A model generated the notes under the pieces. That model made no database searches, was not told where the DNA came from, and saw only the letters and a list, made by a program, of their open reading frames with translations. 64,000 nucleotides of DNA from Epiperipatus broadwayi (Eukaryota > Onychophora > Udeonychophora > Euonychophora > Peripatidae), in contig JAQFVV010012395.1 of the NCBI GenBank assembly GCA_028023455.1, positions 9,661,154 to 9,725,153 of the forward strand, read 5' to 3'. A program made the translations under genes and the position numbers. Shown here piece after piece: positions 47,011 through 58,323 of this stretch; the stretch's first letter is position 1; the number at the start of each line of letters is the position of its first letter.

Positions 47011-48994
47011 CTAAATAAATATGTTTATATATTTGTGTGTGTGCATGTAAGTACAAACAATCCATGAACTTCACAGAAAGTGCACTTAGCATTAAGTTAT
47101 AAAAAAGAAAGAAACCATTTTGTAACCCAGAAAATTTGCAAATTTATATATATATATTTATATTTATGTGTGTATCAGAAGCATAAATCCTGACTTTAAA
47201 AAAAATAGGATGACAAAAACTATTTTCTTTTTTTTCTAACAGTTTTACACTTGCTTTGAACTATAATCCAAACTGTAGATCTGATATAGTTTACTATAAA
47301 ATGAAAACAACCATAAATTCAGCACCCATGGATGTGCGATCCATTTTCTACCAGCAGTAAATGTTATTTTATGTAAAAGGACTTTTAAAAAATCAATAGA
47401 AATTTTTAAAAATTTTAAAAACTTATTCGAATTTTTATTTATTTATTGAAAGCTATCTAAAAGTTTTCTCTTAGTAATTCTTTATTTTATTAATTTTGAG
47501 AATCCAATGCTTCCATTTAAAATTAACAGATATAATAAATAACAAAAATCATATACAACAGCTATACAAATATATGTATATTAATAATAATTAAAGTATT
47601 TTAGCATATGATTTTGTGCCCTTTTCAAAGGTTAACCATCTATTTTAATGTTAACCAATTATTGCAGATTAGTTAATGTTAAAATGGATATTAATATTTG
47701 AAAATGACACAAAACCATGTGCCAAAAAAAGCTTTTTACATGTAATTATTATTAATATATATATATATACATTTATATAGCTGTTGTATATGATTTTTTA
47801 TTATAACTTATATGGAGGAATAGCATAATGGATTTATAGTTTTGATAAAATTATGAGTATAAAGAAGTCAAAACACCCAAATATGAATCATACGAAAAGT
47901 GCATAATAGAAAGTAATCATGAAATCATTTTTTTTTATTAAAAGGCATCCCTTATAAAATGGTATAGTAATTTCAACACTGGAAATTCTTATAATATTTT
48001 ATATGTACTTTATAGACTTAAAAATTGAGAGTTTATTTATCTATTCTGTTGTTAGGTTCTATTAAGTAATTCAATAACTCCTATTGATTTTTTTGTATTA
48101 AGGATCAGCATGTATAGCTTGAGCCTTTTTTGTAAGTATTAGAAGCCTAAATAAAAAATATCCCAATGTAACTCTCAGTAAAGCCATTCTAGAAATATCT
48201 ATGGTCATCTGTTTTTTGGTTTGTTAGTTGCACTTATTTTTAACCAGTACAATAAATCTAAAACTTTTTCCTACTCTCTTTAATCAGGATCCTATCTCAC
48301 TCTTTTGGTAACAGTGTTTTTTTCCAGAATTTAAAACTTCTTTAATGCATTTATAACTTGCAGGCTCTCTTAAATATCTGCAGAGTGATGAAACTTCACT
48401 GCAACACTCTGGCTTGAAGAATTATTTTCTTTCAATATATGTTTTAAAACTATTTAATCTAAGATTAAAACAAAAAGCAGCCCACTTATAATTTTTTTTC
48501 TTGCATAAGAAGAATTACTTCAAAGTTTTTGATAAATTACATTGAATACTTATCAGAATATACTTTCAGACATGGTCTGTCACCAACACCCTCAACTAAG
48601 ACATAATATTGCAAATGGTTTGTGTTTGCTAGATATAAAAGGCAATCTAATTTGTTCTATTCTGTTTCTAAAGATTTTTGATTATTGGACATAAGAAATG
48701 TGCTTCATGGTGCTGTAAATATTTTCATTCTCTTTTAGATAAATGTTAAATATTCCGGATTGTTTTTTAAAAAATTGTAATTAAAGTAGCACTCCTATTT
48801 TTATCCTAAATTTTCATTTATATTGTTTTTAAAATCAACTACAGAATCCACTATTAAAAAATCACACATTGTTTGAAGTGAACTAATGAAACAAATGAAC
48901 AATATGAGATTTCCTAAAAGGTGTTTTGTGAGGAACTGGAATATAGTTTTTGTGAGAAAGGTAGATAGATTTGTTTACATTATAAAAATTATTT
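47011..48994. other. AT-rich DNA, no family recognised
   Basis: Short TA/TG stretches occur near 47030-47050 and 47755-47770. About 47560-47790 has a loose inverted symmetry: TATACAACAGCTATACAAATATATG near 47551 faces TATATAGCTGTTGTATATGA near 47775. It may be a small foldback of about 250 bp. Nothing else is recognised. Confidence 0.5.
47540..47802. repeat. Small inverted repeat (about 260 bp foldback)
   Basis: CATATACAACAGCTATA near 47550 is inverted as TATAGCTGTTGTATATG near 47778. Inside, CATATGATTTTGTGCC (47606) faces AAAACCATGTGCC-type sequence near 47712, and GGTTAACCATCTATTTTAAT (47630) faces ATTAACTAATC/AATGTTAAAATGGATA sequence near 47670-47690. The arms appear to run through most of the element. 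There is no coding frame. It is probably a MITE or foldback element. Confidence 0.6.
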
Positions 48995-49245
48995 CAAAAC
49001 ATCCTAAAGAAATGCAATGTCAATTGTTTTCATTGGATAGATAGAATGGAAAACAGAATACGTTGCAGAACTACAATTAATTAATCATGATTTTTAAGTA
49101 ATTCAGAAAGAAAAATTTTCTGCTGAAGAAATTAAAAGATGGCTTTGCAAAATTTCAAGCAAAATAATAAATTAACATATTCTAAATATAGACATATTTA
49201 CGATTTATAGATAGGTTTTTATAGTCATCACAAAACAATTATTAT
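48995..49245 (+). pseudogene. LINE 3' tail fragment, third copy
   Basis: Weak similarity to 4040-4370 is visible as KKCNVNCFHW, RCRTTIN and VIQKEKFSAEEIKR. The nucleotide phrase GAAAAATTTTCTGCTGA(A)GAA is shared with the copy near 4190, as is ATAGTCATCACAAAAC near the end. The finger-like end is too decayed to read. Confidence 0.5.
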
Positions 49246-49627
49246 TGTTTTATTTATCTTTTTATTCATTTATTTATTTATATTTTGAGTTGGAATGGCC
49301 ATATTTGTTTGTAAATGTTTGGTACTATTTAAATAATTAAAATAAAAAAATTACATATTACAATAAATAATTATTTGCAGAAATAATGTTTTTATTTTAT
49401 TTATTTTACAGTGAGATATTTATTAACTAATCTGTTTTTGTTTGTTTTTACAGTTGTTTATTATTGACTGAATAATGTTGTCATTATATTATGGTTATAA
49501 CACATCACTAAAATTTTATTATCATTAAATTCTCTAGAATCTAAAACTTTATAGGTGCTGAACTAATCCTTTATCAAAGTAAAAACAGAATTACATATTA
49601 TTTTGACATTTAATATTTAAATACAGG

Positions 49628-49975
49628 TGTACTACATATCCCTTGATAGGCGATTTGAACCCAGCCTTTCAAGCTCCCTGATACACATGACCACACACAT
49701 GTAAACAAGATAAATTATCTCCAATATACACATTTCATGCTGAACCAGAAATCATCAGTTGGTCCAGATTATCATCTCCCACAATACTCAGTTTGAAGAT
49801 TTGCTATATTAATATAAAACAAACACTGATTATACATATGTGTGTGAGATGATCTGGTCCAACTGATGAGTTCTGGTCATCATTGGAGATCATTTATATT
49901 TTTCACATGTGCATTGACAAGTATATCAGTTGTATGACATAGCTTTGAAAGTCTGGGTTCAATTCCTTATATTTT
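49628..49975. repeat. Foldback repeat (short palindromic copy)
   Basis: The left half, about 49628-49800, holds the landmarks CATCAGTTGGTCCAGATTAT and ACACACATGTAAACAAGAT in direct orientation. The right half, about 49830-49975, holds the same landmarks inverted (GATCTGGTCCAACTGATGA, TTTTTCACATGTGCATTGAC). This is the same family as 15030-16000, here as one compact hairpin. Confidence 0.75.
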
Positions 49976-50134
49976 GATATTTGTAATTTTCATTGTGATT
50001 TTTACTGGCCTGTATTTTGTAAATCAGACAAAAAATTATTGTATGTGGGTCTGTATAATATACATATATATATATGTATGTATTTTAGATAAGATTAATT
50101 TAAATGTGTGCTTTTTATTCTTACAGATTATGGC

Positions 50135-50285
50135 AAATAAGTTTTTTGTGTGTGATCAGATGCGTCAACAATATGAGATGGCACTGAGAGTGGTGGGTCG
50201 TATTAAAGTCTGAGTTCGAACCCCGCATATATTACATATATAAATGCAGGTTTAAGCCTGTACAATGTATTAATTTATTCAAGGT
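50135..50285 (-). repeat. Foldback-family fragment with box-like motifs
   Basis: GTGATCAGATGCGTCAACAA, GATGGCACTGAGAGTGGTGG and AGTCTGAGTTCGAACCCCGC, then the small hairpin ATGCAGGTTTAAGCCTGTAC, match one end of the foldback family. The spacing between TGGCACTGAGAGTGG and GTTCGAAC is compatible with pol III A and B boxes. An open frame runs over its start and is incidental. Confidence 0.7.
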
Positions 50286-50587
50286 AGTAAAGTAAACTTG
50301 TCAATTCTTAACATTAACACTAAAATATACAATTTAATGAAAAATTCATAAATTAGTCCTAACAATATTTTAAAACTTTTGAAGCAACAGTTCTATTATT
50401 ATTACATTAAAATTATAGCAATACAATATTAAAAATAAACTTTTTATTAGAATTGATGGCACCATAAATGAATTCTTCCTAACCATCAAATATGCTTCAT
50501 AAATTAGTGATGACCAGTGCAAAATAAATTTGTTTTGACAGATCTTGATTATTAAACAGACTTTGATTCATCATATAGAGACATTGT

Positions 50588-50735
50588 ATAAAGACCTAAG
50601 TAGTTAAATGCATTGGTAAAGTGACAGATTCCGGAAGTTAAGATCCATGGATCGCACTCACCTCTATTACTTCCGGTATTTGAACTTTGTATGAACTCCC
50701 AAGTAATAAAGTTATTCGATTATTTATTTATTTTT
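50588..50735 (+). mobile_element. Second tRNA-like SINE family, copy 3
   Basis: The head ATGCATTGGTAAAGTGACAG, then GGAAGTTAAGATCCATGG, resembles a tRNA 5' half. The tail TTGTATGAACTCCCAAGTAA then TAAAGTTATTCGATTATT matches those at 10140-10275 and 14808-14935. ATTTATTTATTTTT follows the tail. Confidence 0.6.
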
Positions 50736-50739
50736 ATAA

Positions 50740-51755
50740 AATAAATTTTAAAAGTTTAAACAGTTTTTTTTTTTAATAAATCAACTCATATTTATTAATA
50801 ATAATTTTTTAAATTAAAAAAAAGTAAAAACTCTCTGTATAATAAAAAGACAATGTTTGTCGGAGCTATAGCGTATTGTATTACATTATTATTTCAAAAT
50901 CCATATAAATATCCTCTGGTTGATTTTTTAACTATTAGAGTTTTCAAATACAAACTTTTAAAACTTTGGTTGCCCAAATTATCTGATTCATCTTTCAGGA
51001 TTGATTAAACCAATTAAAAAGAAAAAATGTTTTTCTTTCCTTCCTTTTTTGCATTAATAACCGCTATATTTATAAATCGTAATTATATTTGCCTACGCAT
51101 GAATTCTCTAAGGTAAAAAACCGTAGCGATAATAAGATTTTCTCTTCTCTGAAACTCGTTAAATCTCTATATTATATAAAATTTCTAAATTTTTCACTAT
51201 TCTTACTAATAACAATATTTTCAATTTAGTTAATACTCTTAATAAACGGACTTTTCTATTACCTTGATAACTATAATAATAAATATTTCATGACATTCTT
51301 TCACCCTCTATTGTTAATTTAGAAAAACCTGTAACAAAACTACAGTAATAAGAATGGACTAGATTTTAAATTGGGAATTAAACGATGAAATTTAAATTTT
51401 AAAAAGTAAAGGCTAAATAAATAAAAACAAAAAGAGACATTACAAAACATTACTAAAGAGTAGACACAAAAATTCAGTAATTTTCTTTATGATATTTAGA
51501 TAAAATAAAAAAATCACCCTCACCCCATCTAATTTTAATTTTAAAGTAGCTATTGTTACTATTACCTTTTTGATTCAACAAATAATAATAAATCATTTTA
51601 TACATAGAATATAACATTTATTTTAAATGCAATAAATTTAAGGTTCGTTACTCAGAAAGTTACTCAAAAATTATCTATTTATTATTTAATGTTTATGACC
51701 TGGATTCAAATTTGAACAAATGAAATTTGAAAAATTTGTAAGGTTCCAATCAAAT
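50740..51755. other. AT-rich DNA, nothing recognised
   Basis: No reading frame, repeat or tRNA-like element is recognised between the two SINE copies. Confidence 0.55.
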
Positions 51756-51892
51756 TTATGTTATTGTTGTCAAGCGTTCATAGCCGAGAGGTCAGCGCAG
51801 CCGCCTTGCAGGCAGTTGGTTGCAAACTGTTGTTGCGGGTTCGCCTCCCGGCCGATGCTATAACATATGAAAAAAAAAATTATGTTATTGTT
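51756..51892 (+). mobile_element. Class-II-tRNA-like SINE, 13-bp TSD and A tail
   Basis: The element, 51769-51879, has CATAGCCGAGAGGTCAGCGC, the anticodon-arm remnant CGCCTTGCAGGC, the B-box GCGGGTTCGCCTCCCGG and CCGATGCTATAACATATG, then an A10 tail. It is flanked by TTATGTTATTGTT at 51756-51768 and 51880-51892. The 13-bp duplication and A tail are the clearest proof in the window that this family moves by LINE-type target priming. Confidence 0.95.
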
Positions 51893-52249
51893 TTTCTACG
51901 CAACTGCCCCTCATACTGCCATGGGTATTTGATTATTGAAGATCAGATTTGATGTAGCTGGTATATCGGTACAACTAGACATTTATTTATTTAATGACAA
52001 GTTTTTATCTTTTAAAAAAATTAAAAATATAGAGTGCAGTACATCTATCTCTATAATATAACATTTCTAAATTTATTTAATTTAATTTACAATCTTAAAT
52101 ATGAAAAATAATATCGAATAGTCAAGATAATTGAAATCAAATTATTTATTAATAAATAGATGTCTATCTCTAATTCTATATATTATTTCACAGATTGAAA
52201 TCATTAAGAAGAAAATTTATATATATAATTACTGGCAGAACCATCAGAA

Positions 52250-54490
52250 TTTCTCATTCATCTTGCACTCCTGTTTCTCTACTCAGAAATATATATTTAT
52301 TTGCATAAAATGAAAGATTTGCAAATAGATTCTGTCCAAACTGCCATGCATTTGTTTGCATAATATCTTTCAATATAAACCATCTTATCAGAAACACACT
52401 ATATCCACCAAAGTTGCCTCATAAATGACACTTATAAAAAAATTGCATTAATACCACAATCATCCCTATTTTCTAGCATTAAAAAAACATACCATTCAAT
52501 TACAGAACTACATAAAAGAATACATAGCAACAAGAAAAGAAAAATATTCTTAAACAAGCTTCATATCTTAACCAGAAATTATATCAGATAGGCTTTGGGT
52601 AATTCTCTTCAGCATACACCATTAAAAGACAATCAGATAATATTTGTGGAGAATTCCTGCTGGAGGAAATATAGATACACATTAAGAATTGGCTTTAAAA
52701 AAATTACTTTTCAATCTATCACAACTTTCATGTGGAAAATTAGAAGAAGAAATTCAATTTACTCCTAAAAACTTTATACAAAAGATCGGATTTGCCATTC
52801 TGGAATAGCTCAAAGATCATATATGCACATCTTAATATATATCTAACCTCACAAATTTTTTATCTAAATTCATATATAAAATACCAGGATTCTATCAAAT
52901 ATCACTTGCTCTGTTTATCAAAAAATGAATGATGCTTTCTACCCTTCAAACTTACATCCAATTTCAATGTGTCCCTTGGCGTTAAAATAATAGTCAGCAA
53001 TAAAAGACAGAATAGAGCCCTATACTATTCCAAAATTATCTAAAAATGCAATTTGCATAATTCTCAACTGGAGATACAGCATTTCTATTCAAAGCAACTA
53101 TAGAAACAGTAAGAGCAACAAAAAATTTGGTCCAATCATTATTCAGCTAAACATAGATGTAATCTTTGACATATTACCAATAAAAGCATTTCTAAAATTT
53201 TGGAACAAAAATAAAGTACTGCTAACCTATTAATAAATTGTGAAATATACATTGCATTAAATGACAAAACCTCACCCCAATTATACTATACCAATCCATC
53301 CGACAAGGATCCTCATTTAATACTTTGCTATAGATCCCCTAATTAACACCATAGAAAATGAAAATATTTAAAATCTACATACCCTGCTTAAGCACTAGAA
53401 TTATAGAATTTACATGGGTGACATCTCATCTTTTTGCCATCCAAAAACACATCCCCAAACTTCTAAAGATTTTTTTCAGATTACAGAAACAAATATAGAT
53501 TAACTTTCAACATAAAAAATCCTGTTCCTAGCATATATTTAAAGGTAAATCTAACACATTCCTTAATTTCCATTTCTATCTGCATCATTCACCAATGTGG
53601 TCATTGATTCAAATTAGACTTAAAAATAATGAAATTATAATCAATTCCCTAACAAAATTCTACCTATCACTTTACATAAAAATATCACTTTTCAACATGC
53701 TAATCATAACAAAAATTTCATACTACACTCCAATAATAATTTACACCAATCCTTATCAAATTAAATAGACTCACTATGCAGTAAACTCTTATGGGAAAAA
53801 GACAATTGCAATATCATTAAGATGTCTTAAATATTCACTTTCACAAAACTGTCTAGGAATTCATTCGTCACTTTCAGAATCAAAAAACTATTAATATAAT
53901 CTCATCATGTACAAAAATATTCCAAATCTAGAAACAACCCTTGACCACACCCACACACAAATCACCACCTAACCAAAGACACTGTCTCAAAATAAATTCA
54001 AGTAGTTGGGAAATCCACCTACTTTTGGACCTTCTAAAAGACAATGAAAAAACCATACTCAATATTACCAGCAAATAGCTTTGCAATAAATTCTAATTCT
54101 GATCAATTGAACTAAAATATTTTGATTTTTTTTATTTAAAATTAACCACAATTCATTACCCAGACAATATTTCCTTTGATTTAACAGAAACCTCCAAAAT
54201 GTAGACCATCTATCCACCCTTTACCACAAATATTTAGAAACACGATCACTTTCTTTTCATGCCAAGGACTTAATAACATTTGTTCAATAATATACTTTTC
54301 AAAAATAAATATGAATATAAATAGCCTATTTGAAATATTCCAAAAAGAGGTCTTCTCTCACATCTTGAACAGTGTATTTATCATCTTTGCTTTACTGTGT
54401 TCAAGATGTACATTCATATATAACAACAACCCAAGAAGGTATCTGAATAATTTAAAAAAGCAAATTGGAGTGTATATGCCAAAGAGATAA
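52250..54490 (+). pseudogene. Decayed L1/Tx1-like LINE ORF2
   Basis: The order of motifs matches the element at 41.5-45.7 kb, with many stops. NKKRKIFLNKLHILTRNYI is near 52530-52590 and LHPISMCPLALK near 52952-52990. LINCEIYIALNDK is near 53232-53270, followed by QGSSFNTLL and the active-site remnant YMGD near 53410-53425 (one Asp changed to Gly). A WEI-type equivalent of the WEA segment is near 54010 and SIELKYFDFFYLKL near 54100-54145. The end near 54480 is judged from where the C-terminal match fades. It is clearly related and clearly dead. Confidence 0.8.
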
Positions 54491-55191
54491 AAAAAACATC
54501 AAAAAAATTTCATTAGCACCTGGTCTCACTTGCATTTATACTCAAGCCTACAAAAAAGAAATCAAAACTCAGATTAATAAATCGGAAATGAAAAGTGGAA
54601 ACTAAAAGGTACACTTGCCAAAATTGTAATATCTTAAATGAAAACCAGATTATACAACTTTCTCTTACTTTCAAAATTTTGTGAGCCACAGTCAACCTTT
54701 GCATTATGATTTTTGTTTTCTTAAGACAATAGTATGTGACAAAAGAAATCATATAACTTAAATTGCTTTGTTGAATAAAGTCCTTTGAAAGCTAGTAATG
54801 GTAATAACAATAGGTAATGACATTGATAGAAAAAAAAAATTTCATGACGTTTTTTATCTTTTTTTTTTTATCTATATCTTTCTTTTTCTCCTGGCACCCT
54901 CTCTTTCACACATTTTCTCTTTTTTCTCTTCCCTATTTTTTATCAACCTTTTTGCCTGTGCTCTTCTTTCTCTTTGTCTATCCCTCTCCCCCTCTCTCCT
55001 GTTTAACATATACACTTTTTGTGCCTTTAATATCCTTTTAAAACTACATTGCCTTTTAATTAAAGAATTTTTTTGTTGTAACTGTTTATTGTTTACTTAC
55101 AAGTTTAGAAATAAACTTAAAAAAAATGATGACGATAATTAAAACTATTTTTATTTTCAATTAGATTATTGACAAATCTGAATAATTTATA
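54491..55191. other. Pyrimidine-rich low-complexity region
   Basis: About 54850-55040 is dominated by T and C on the plus strand, which opens two long overlapping frames without protein-like composition. No homology is recognised. Confidence 0.6.
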
Positions 55192-56369
55192 TACACCTGG
55201 GTCTCATTTTATGCGATAGATAGGTTCCTCAGAAAACAAGCGCAAATGAAATCGCACAAAAATAGACGTAACTTACATTGAAAAAGGGGGGGATGCGGTC
55301 TGTGATTTTTCAAAATTCGCATAAAAGCAAAGCACCAATGTAAAATTACTTTAAAATTCGCGCAAAAAAAAAATAAGGAAATAAAATATGACTAATAAAA
55401 AAGTTTTAAATTTTAAAAAAATTGATACAAGACAAACTTTTTTTAACTATAATATTTAATTTTATTCAAAATAATATATTTTTATGCATAATTTACAGTA
55501 CAGTAATTTACATTTTTTATACACATTTTAATTATTATCGCTATTTGCTGAAAAACATGTTCGTTTGCAAACTGGTAAAAAAATCAGATTCTCACAAGAG
55601 GAAATACAACTGGCGCCAAGTTCACTCTCATGTTGTGTTAATGGTTTTCTGTTGACAACGTAATTAGTAATTAATCTTTGAGACAATGATTTTATTGTTT
55701 ATGAACTTAGACTTATGATAATAAAAAGACATTTATTCACCACTGCTGGGAAAAATTTAATTAAAACTAACAACTAAAAATTAAATTTTTATTTTTGTCT
55801 TTAATTTTTTAATTTTCAATTCCGTTTAAAAATCAAATTTTGCTTTACATCACATTACTTTCAAGTCGCCGTAAGTAATTTTTAAATTGTTAATTACAAT
55901 TAAATCAGATTTTAATTTTTAATTATCAAATTTAATTGTGCCCACTGCTATTACTCACCTTTTAAAAATAAACTTGTGGACACTAAATGATTAATAATTG
56001 ATTATGTTCTTTTTTAAAAAGCAAAAACAGAATGTGATTTAAAATGCAAAATTAACACGCACAATGTTTGAACAAATTTACATTATAATCTTGTAAAATT
56101 TAATGTGTGTATACATAAAATGTGGAAATCATGATTTTAATTTCATTATTTCATAAAATCTTACTATTATAAAGCACTGAAAATATTAAAGTTACTAAGA
56201 TGAAAGTCAAATTCCAATAATGTGCTATTACTTTCAATATAATGTAAGTGTGTGAAATTTATTATTTAAAGTAATAGCGCATTATCGGAGTTCGACTTCC
56301 AGTGAAACATGAATCATGTAACTTCAAAATCATGTTAAATAAGTCCGCATAAAAAGAGACCCAGGTGTA
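55192..56369. mobile_element. Tigger/pogo-like TIR element, non-autonomous
   Basis: The element proper is 55194-56367, 1,174 bp. It starts CACCTGGGTCTCATTTTATG and, reverse complemented, its right end starts CACCTGGGTCTCTTTTTATG. A TA lies at each flank (55192-55193, 56368-56369). TCTCATTTTATGCG followed by repeated CGCA/GCGC-like words resembles the ends of pogo/Tigger-type elements, as I know them. No transposase frame is visible. A second inner inverted pair, TGTGCTATTACTTT and AAAGTAATAGCGCA, lies near 56221-56284. Confidence 0.75.
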
Positions 56370-56839
56370 TATAATTATAAAAATCGCAGAAGCATCCATA
56401 CATTTTCTTAATAACAAATGGTATTGCTGTCTGTGACTCAAATAATTAGTCATAATCATTACTGTTATTTGTCTGGAGTGATTAGTGTCATCAGGCTTGT
56501 GGGTGGAGTAAGTTCTCACATAGGCAGAATAGAAAATAACATTTATGATCGATAAGGTTTGTTCAGTGAGATATATATAAAGTCACATAATTAATAAAAA
56601 TAAGGGTTTAAGGATTTTGGTATTTGGGATATTACAAAACAATATCTTTCCATAAGGGTAGAAATGAGTGGAGGAATGTTTATCAGGTGGGTCATTTCGT
56701 GTACCACTGAGAGCCAGGGTGATCAACCTGCCATGTTTAGTTGGAAAAGTAATAGATATACCCTAGCAGAATAAATATGTACCAAAAAAAATGAAGTCAA
56801 CAAAAAAGCAAAAAGTGGACCAGCAGAAGACAGGTAGGA
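56370..56839. other. Unassigned DNA before the Gag-like pseudogene
   Basis: It could contain the 5' LTR and leader of the Gag-bearing element, but I find no copy of the proposed 3' LTR (57953-58323) here and no convincing primer-binding site. Confidence 0.5.
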
Positions 56840-57952
56840 GAAAGAACTAAGTGTAATAGAGATAATTTTATAAAAATTAGAAAGCCTAGAACTCCAAATT
56901 CAGAAAATAGATGAGAGGTTCAAAATGAGATTTCAGAATATAGAACAGAGACTAGGGATTGAAAGTGACAGTAATAGAGGGAAAAGGGAGTATGAGGGAA
57001 ATGAAGGAGGAAGTAAGAAAAAGGTTGAGAAGTCGAAAATAAAAGGAAGTTTATATGTATGAGAGGGGAGTTTAAAATGGAAGCTGAAGGCTTGTGAGAC
57101 AAAAAGACTGGAGAACATGGTAAAATATATGGGTATGGTAATGCATACCAATGTGAACTAGTTCTTGAAGATATGGCCATTTTAAGGCCAAATGGTGGAA
57201 AGCTCCCATGAAACATCTGCAAAGGCTATGAAGATACTTTGGTATGAATCCCATGCCAGAGGAAAATAAATTAGTGATAGCATGTAGTAATCTAAGCGGA
57301 AATGCCCAAGCTTGGTGGGACTCATTGTTTCAACAACCCACACCCTTTGAGGAGTACCAGAAGAAGATACAGGAGACTTTCTGATCAGAAAACCACCAGG
57401 AGCTCATACAATACCAAGTTATGCGAGAGAAATATGAGGAAGGGAAGTATGAAAATTTTCTTTCAATTCTTTCATCATCAAGTGACAAGACTGAGAATGC
57501 TGGATGCATGTAATTGTCAGAAGGTCACATCATTCACACCATAAGGCACAATATGCCTATGAATGTAGAAAAAATGATCTTGGGAGTGAGAAAGGCATCT
57601 ATTGAAGAGATGTCAGAACTACTTAATGCACTGGACATGAGTGCATATTACCACATCATACCATTAGAATGAGGAAAGGAAGTCCGAGATCAGCAAAGTG
57701 CTAGGCTTGGGGTGGAAAAAGGACAATCTGTTAGGAATGTGATGTATAGAAAAAGAGGTGATGATAGTTACGAACAGAGATGGCAGTATGAGCCAGAAGC
57801 TCAGTGTCCACCAGACAAGCCAAATTATGGTCAAGAAAGGGGGCTGTGGCCACCGAAACAAAAGAGTGGTACAGATAAAGAATAGATAAGAGGTGGTTAA
57901 GAAGCCATTCAAGTACACAGATAGTATTTGAAGGCTATTGGACCAGGGGGTA
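56840..57952 (+). pseudogene. Gag-like pseudogene of an LTR retrotransposon
   Basis: A coiled-coil-like N-terminal stretch occupies about 56840-56960 (LESLELQIQKIDERFKMRF). It is followed by a basic linker, then YQCELVLEDMAILRPNGGK near 57145-57200. The capsid-type core follows, CSNLSGNAQAWWDSLFQQP with the WW pair at 57313-57318, and then YQKKIQETF. TGA at 57382 interrupts it. VMREKYEEGKYENFLS and, after a shift, MPMNVEKMILGVRKAS and IEEMSELLNALD complete the core. In Ty3/Gypsy-type Gag the L.G.A..WW box and the following helices form the capsid that packages the element RNA. No CCHC knuckle, protease or polymerase follows. I infer a dead element that lost pol, or a Gag-only derivative. Confidence 0.7.
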
Positions 57953-58323
57953 TGTTACAGTAGGTTTGAATATGGGTACTAAAAAAAGTAAAAGGCAATA
58001 ATGATTACAAAAGAGTGTTTATTGTGATTATTATGAATTAAATTTAATAGAAGCAAGAAAATACATTTGAAACCTGTTACAAAAGAGTGTGAGTAAAATA
58101 CATTACCCATTTAAAAGCATGAATGTATACATATATTACATGTGTTGCTGTGATGTTGTCTAGAATTAATTACTAAAAGATTTGTGTGTGAAGATAAAGA
58201 GAAGCGGTTATGTGCAGAGTTGTATTTTTATATTTTTGTTTTATATATTTTGTTGTTTATTAATATTATAAGTTACAGTTATTTAAATAATGTCATTAGT
58301 AAAATAAAGTCATTAGTAGTGCA
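57953..58323 (+). repeat. Possible 3' LTR
   Basis: It starts TGTTACAG right after a purine-rich CCAGGGGG tract, which could act as the plus-strand primer. It contains TTTTATATATTTTG and AATAAAG and could end at GTGCA. There is no second copy upstream of the Gag-like region, so the assignment rests on position and on its TG...CA ends alone. Confidence 0.3.

Noticed and set aside
54798-55142. Two overlapping hydrophobic reading frames, possible membrane protein
   Set aside because: The composition follows from a pyrimidine-rich tract (Phe, Leu, Ser, Pro from T/C codons). There is no conserved pattern and both frames look equally membrane-like.
55605-55640. Retroviral-type primer-binding site (TGGCGCCA word)
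   Set aside because: It lies inside the Tigger-like TIR element, more than 1 kb before the Gag-like region, with no LTR edge next to it.
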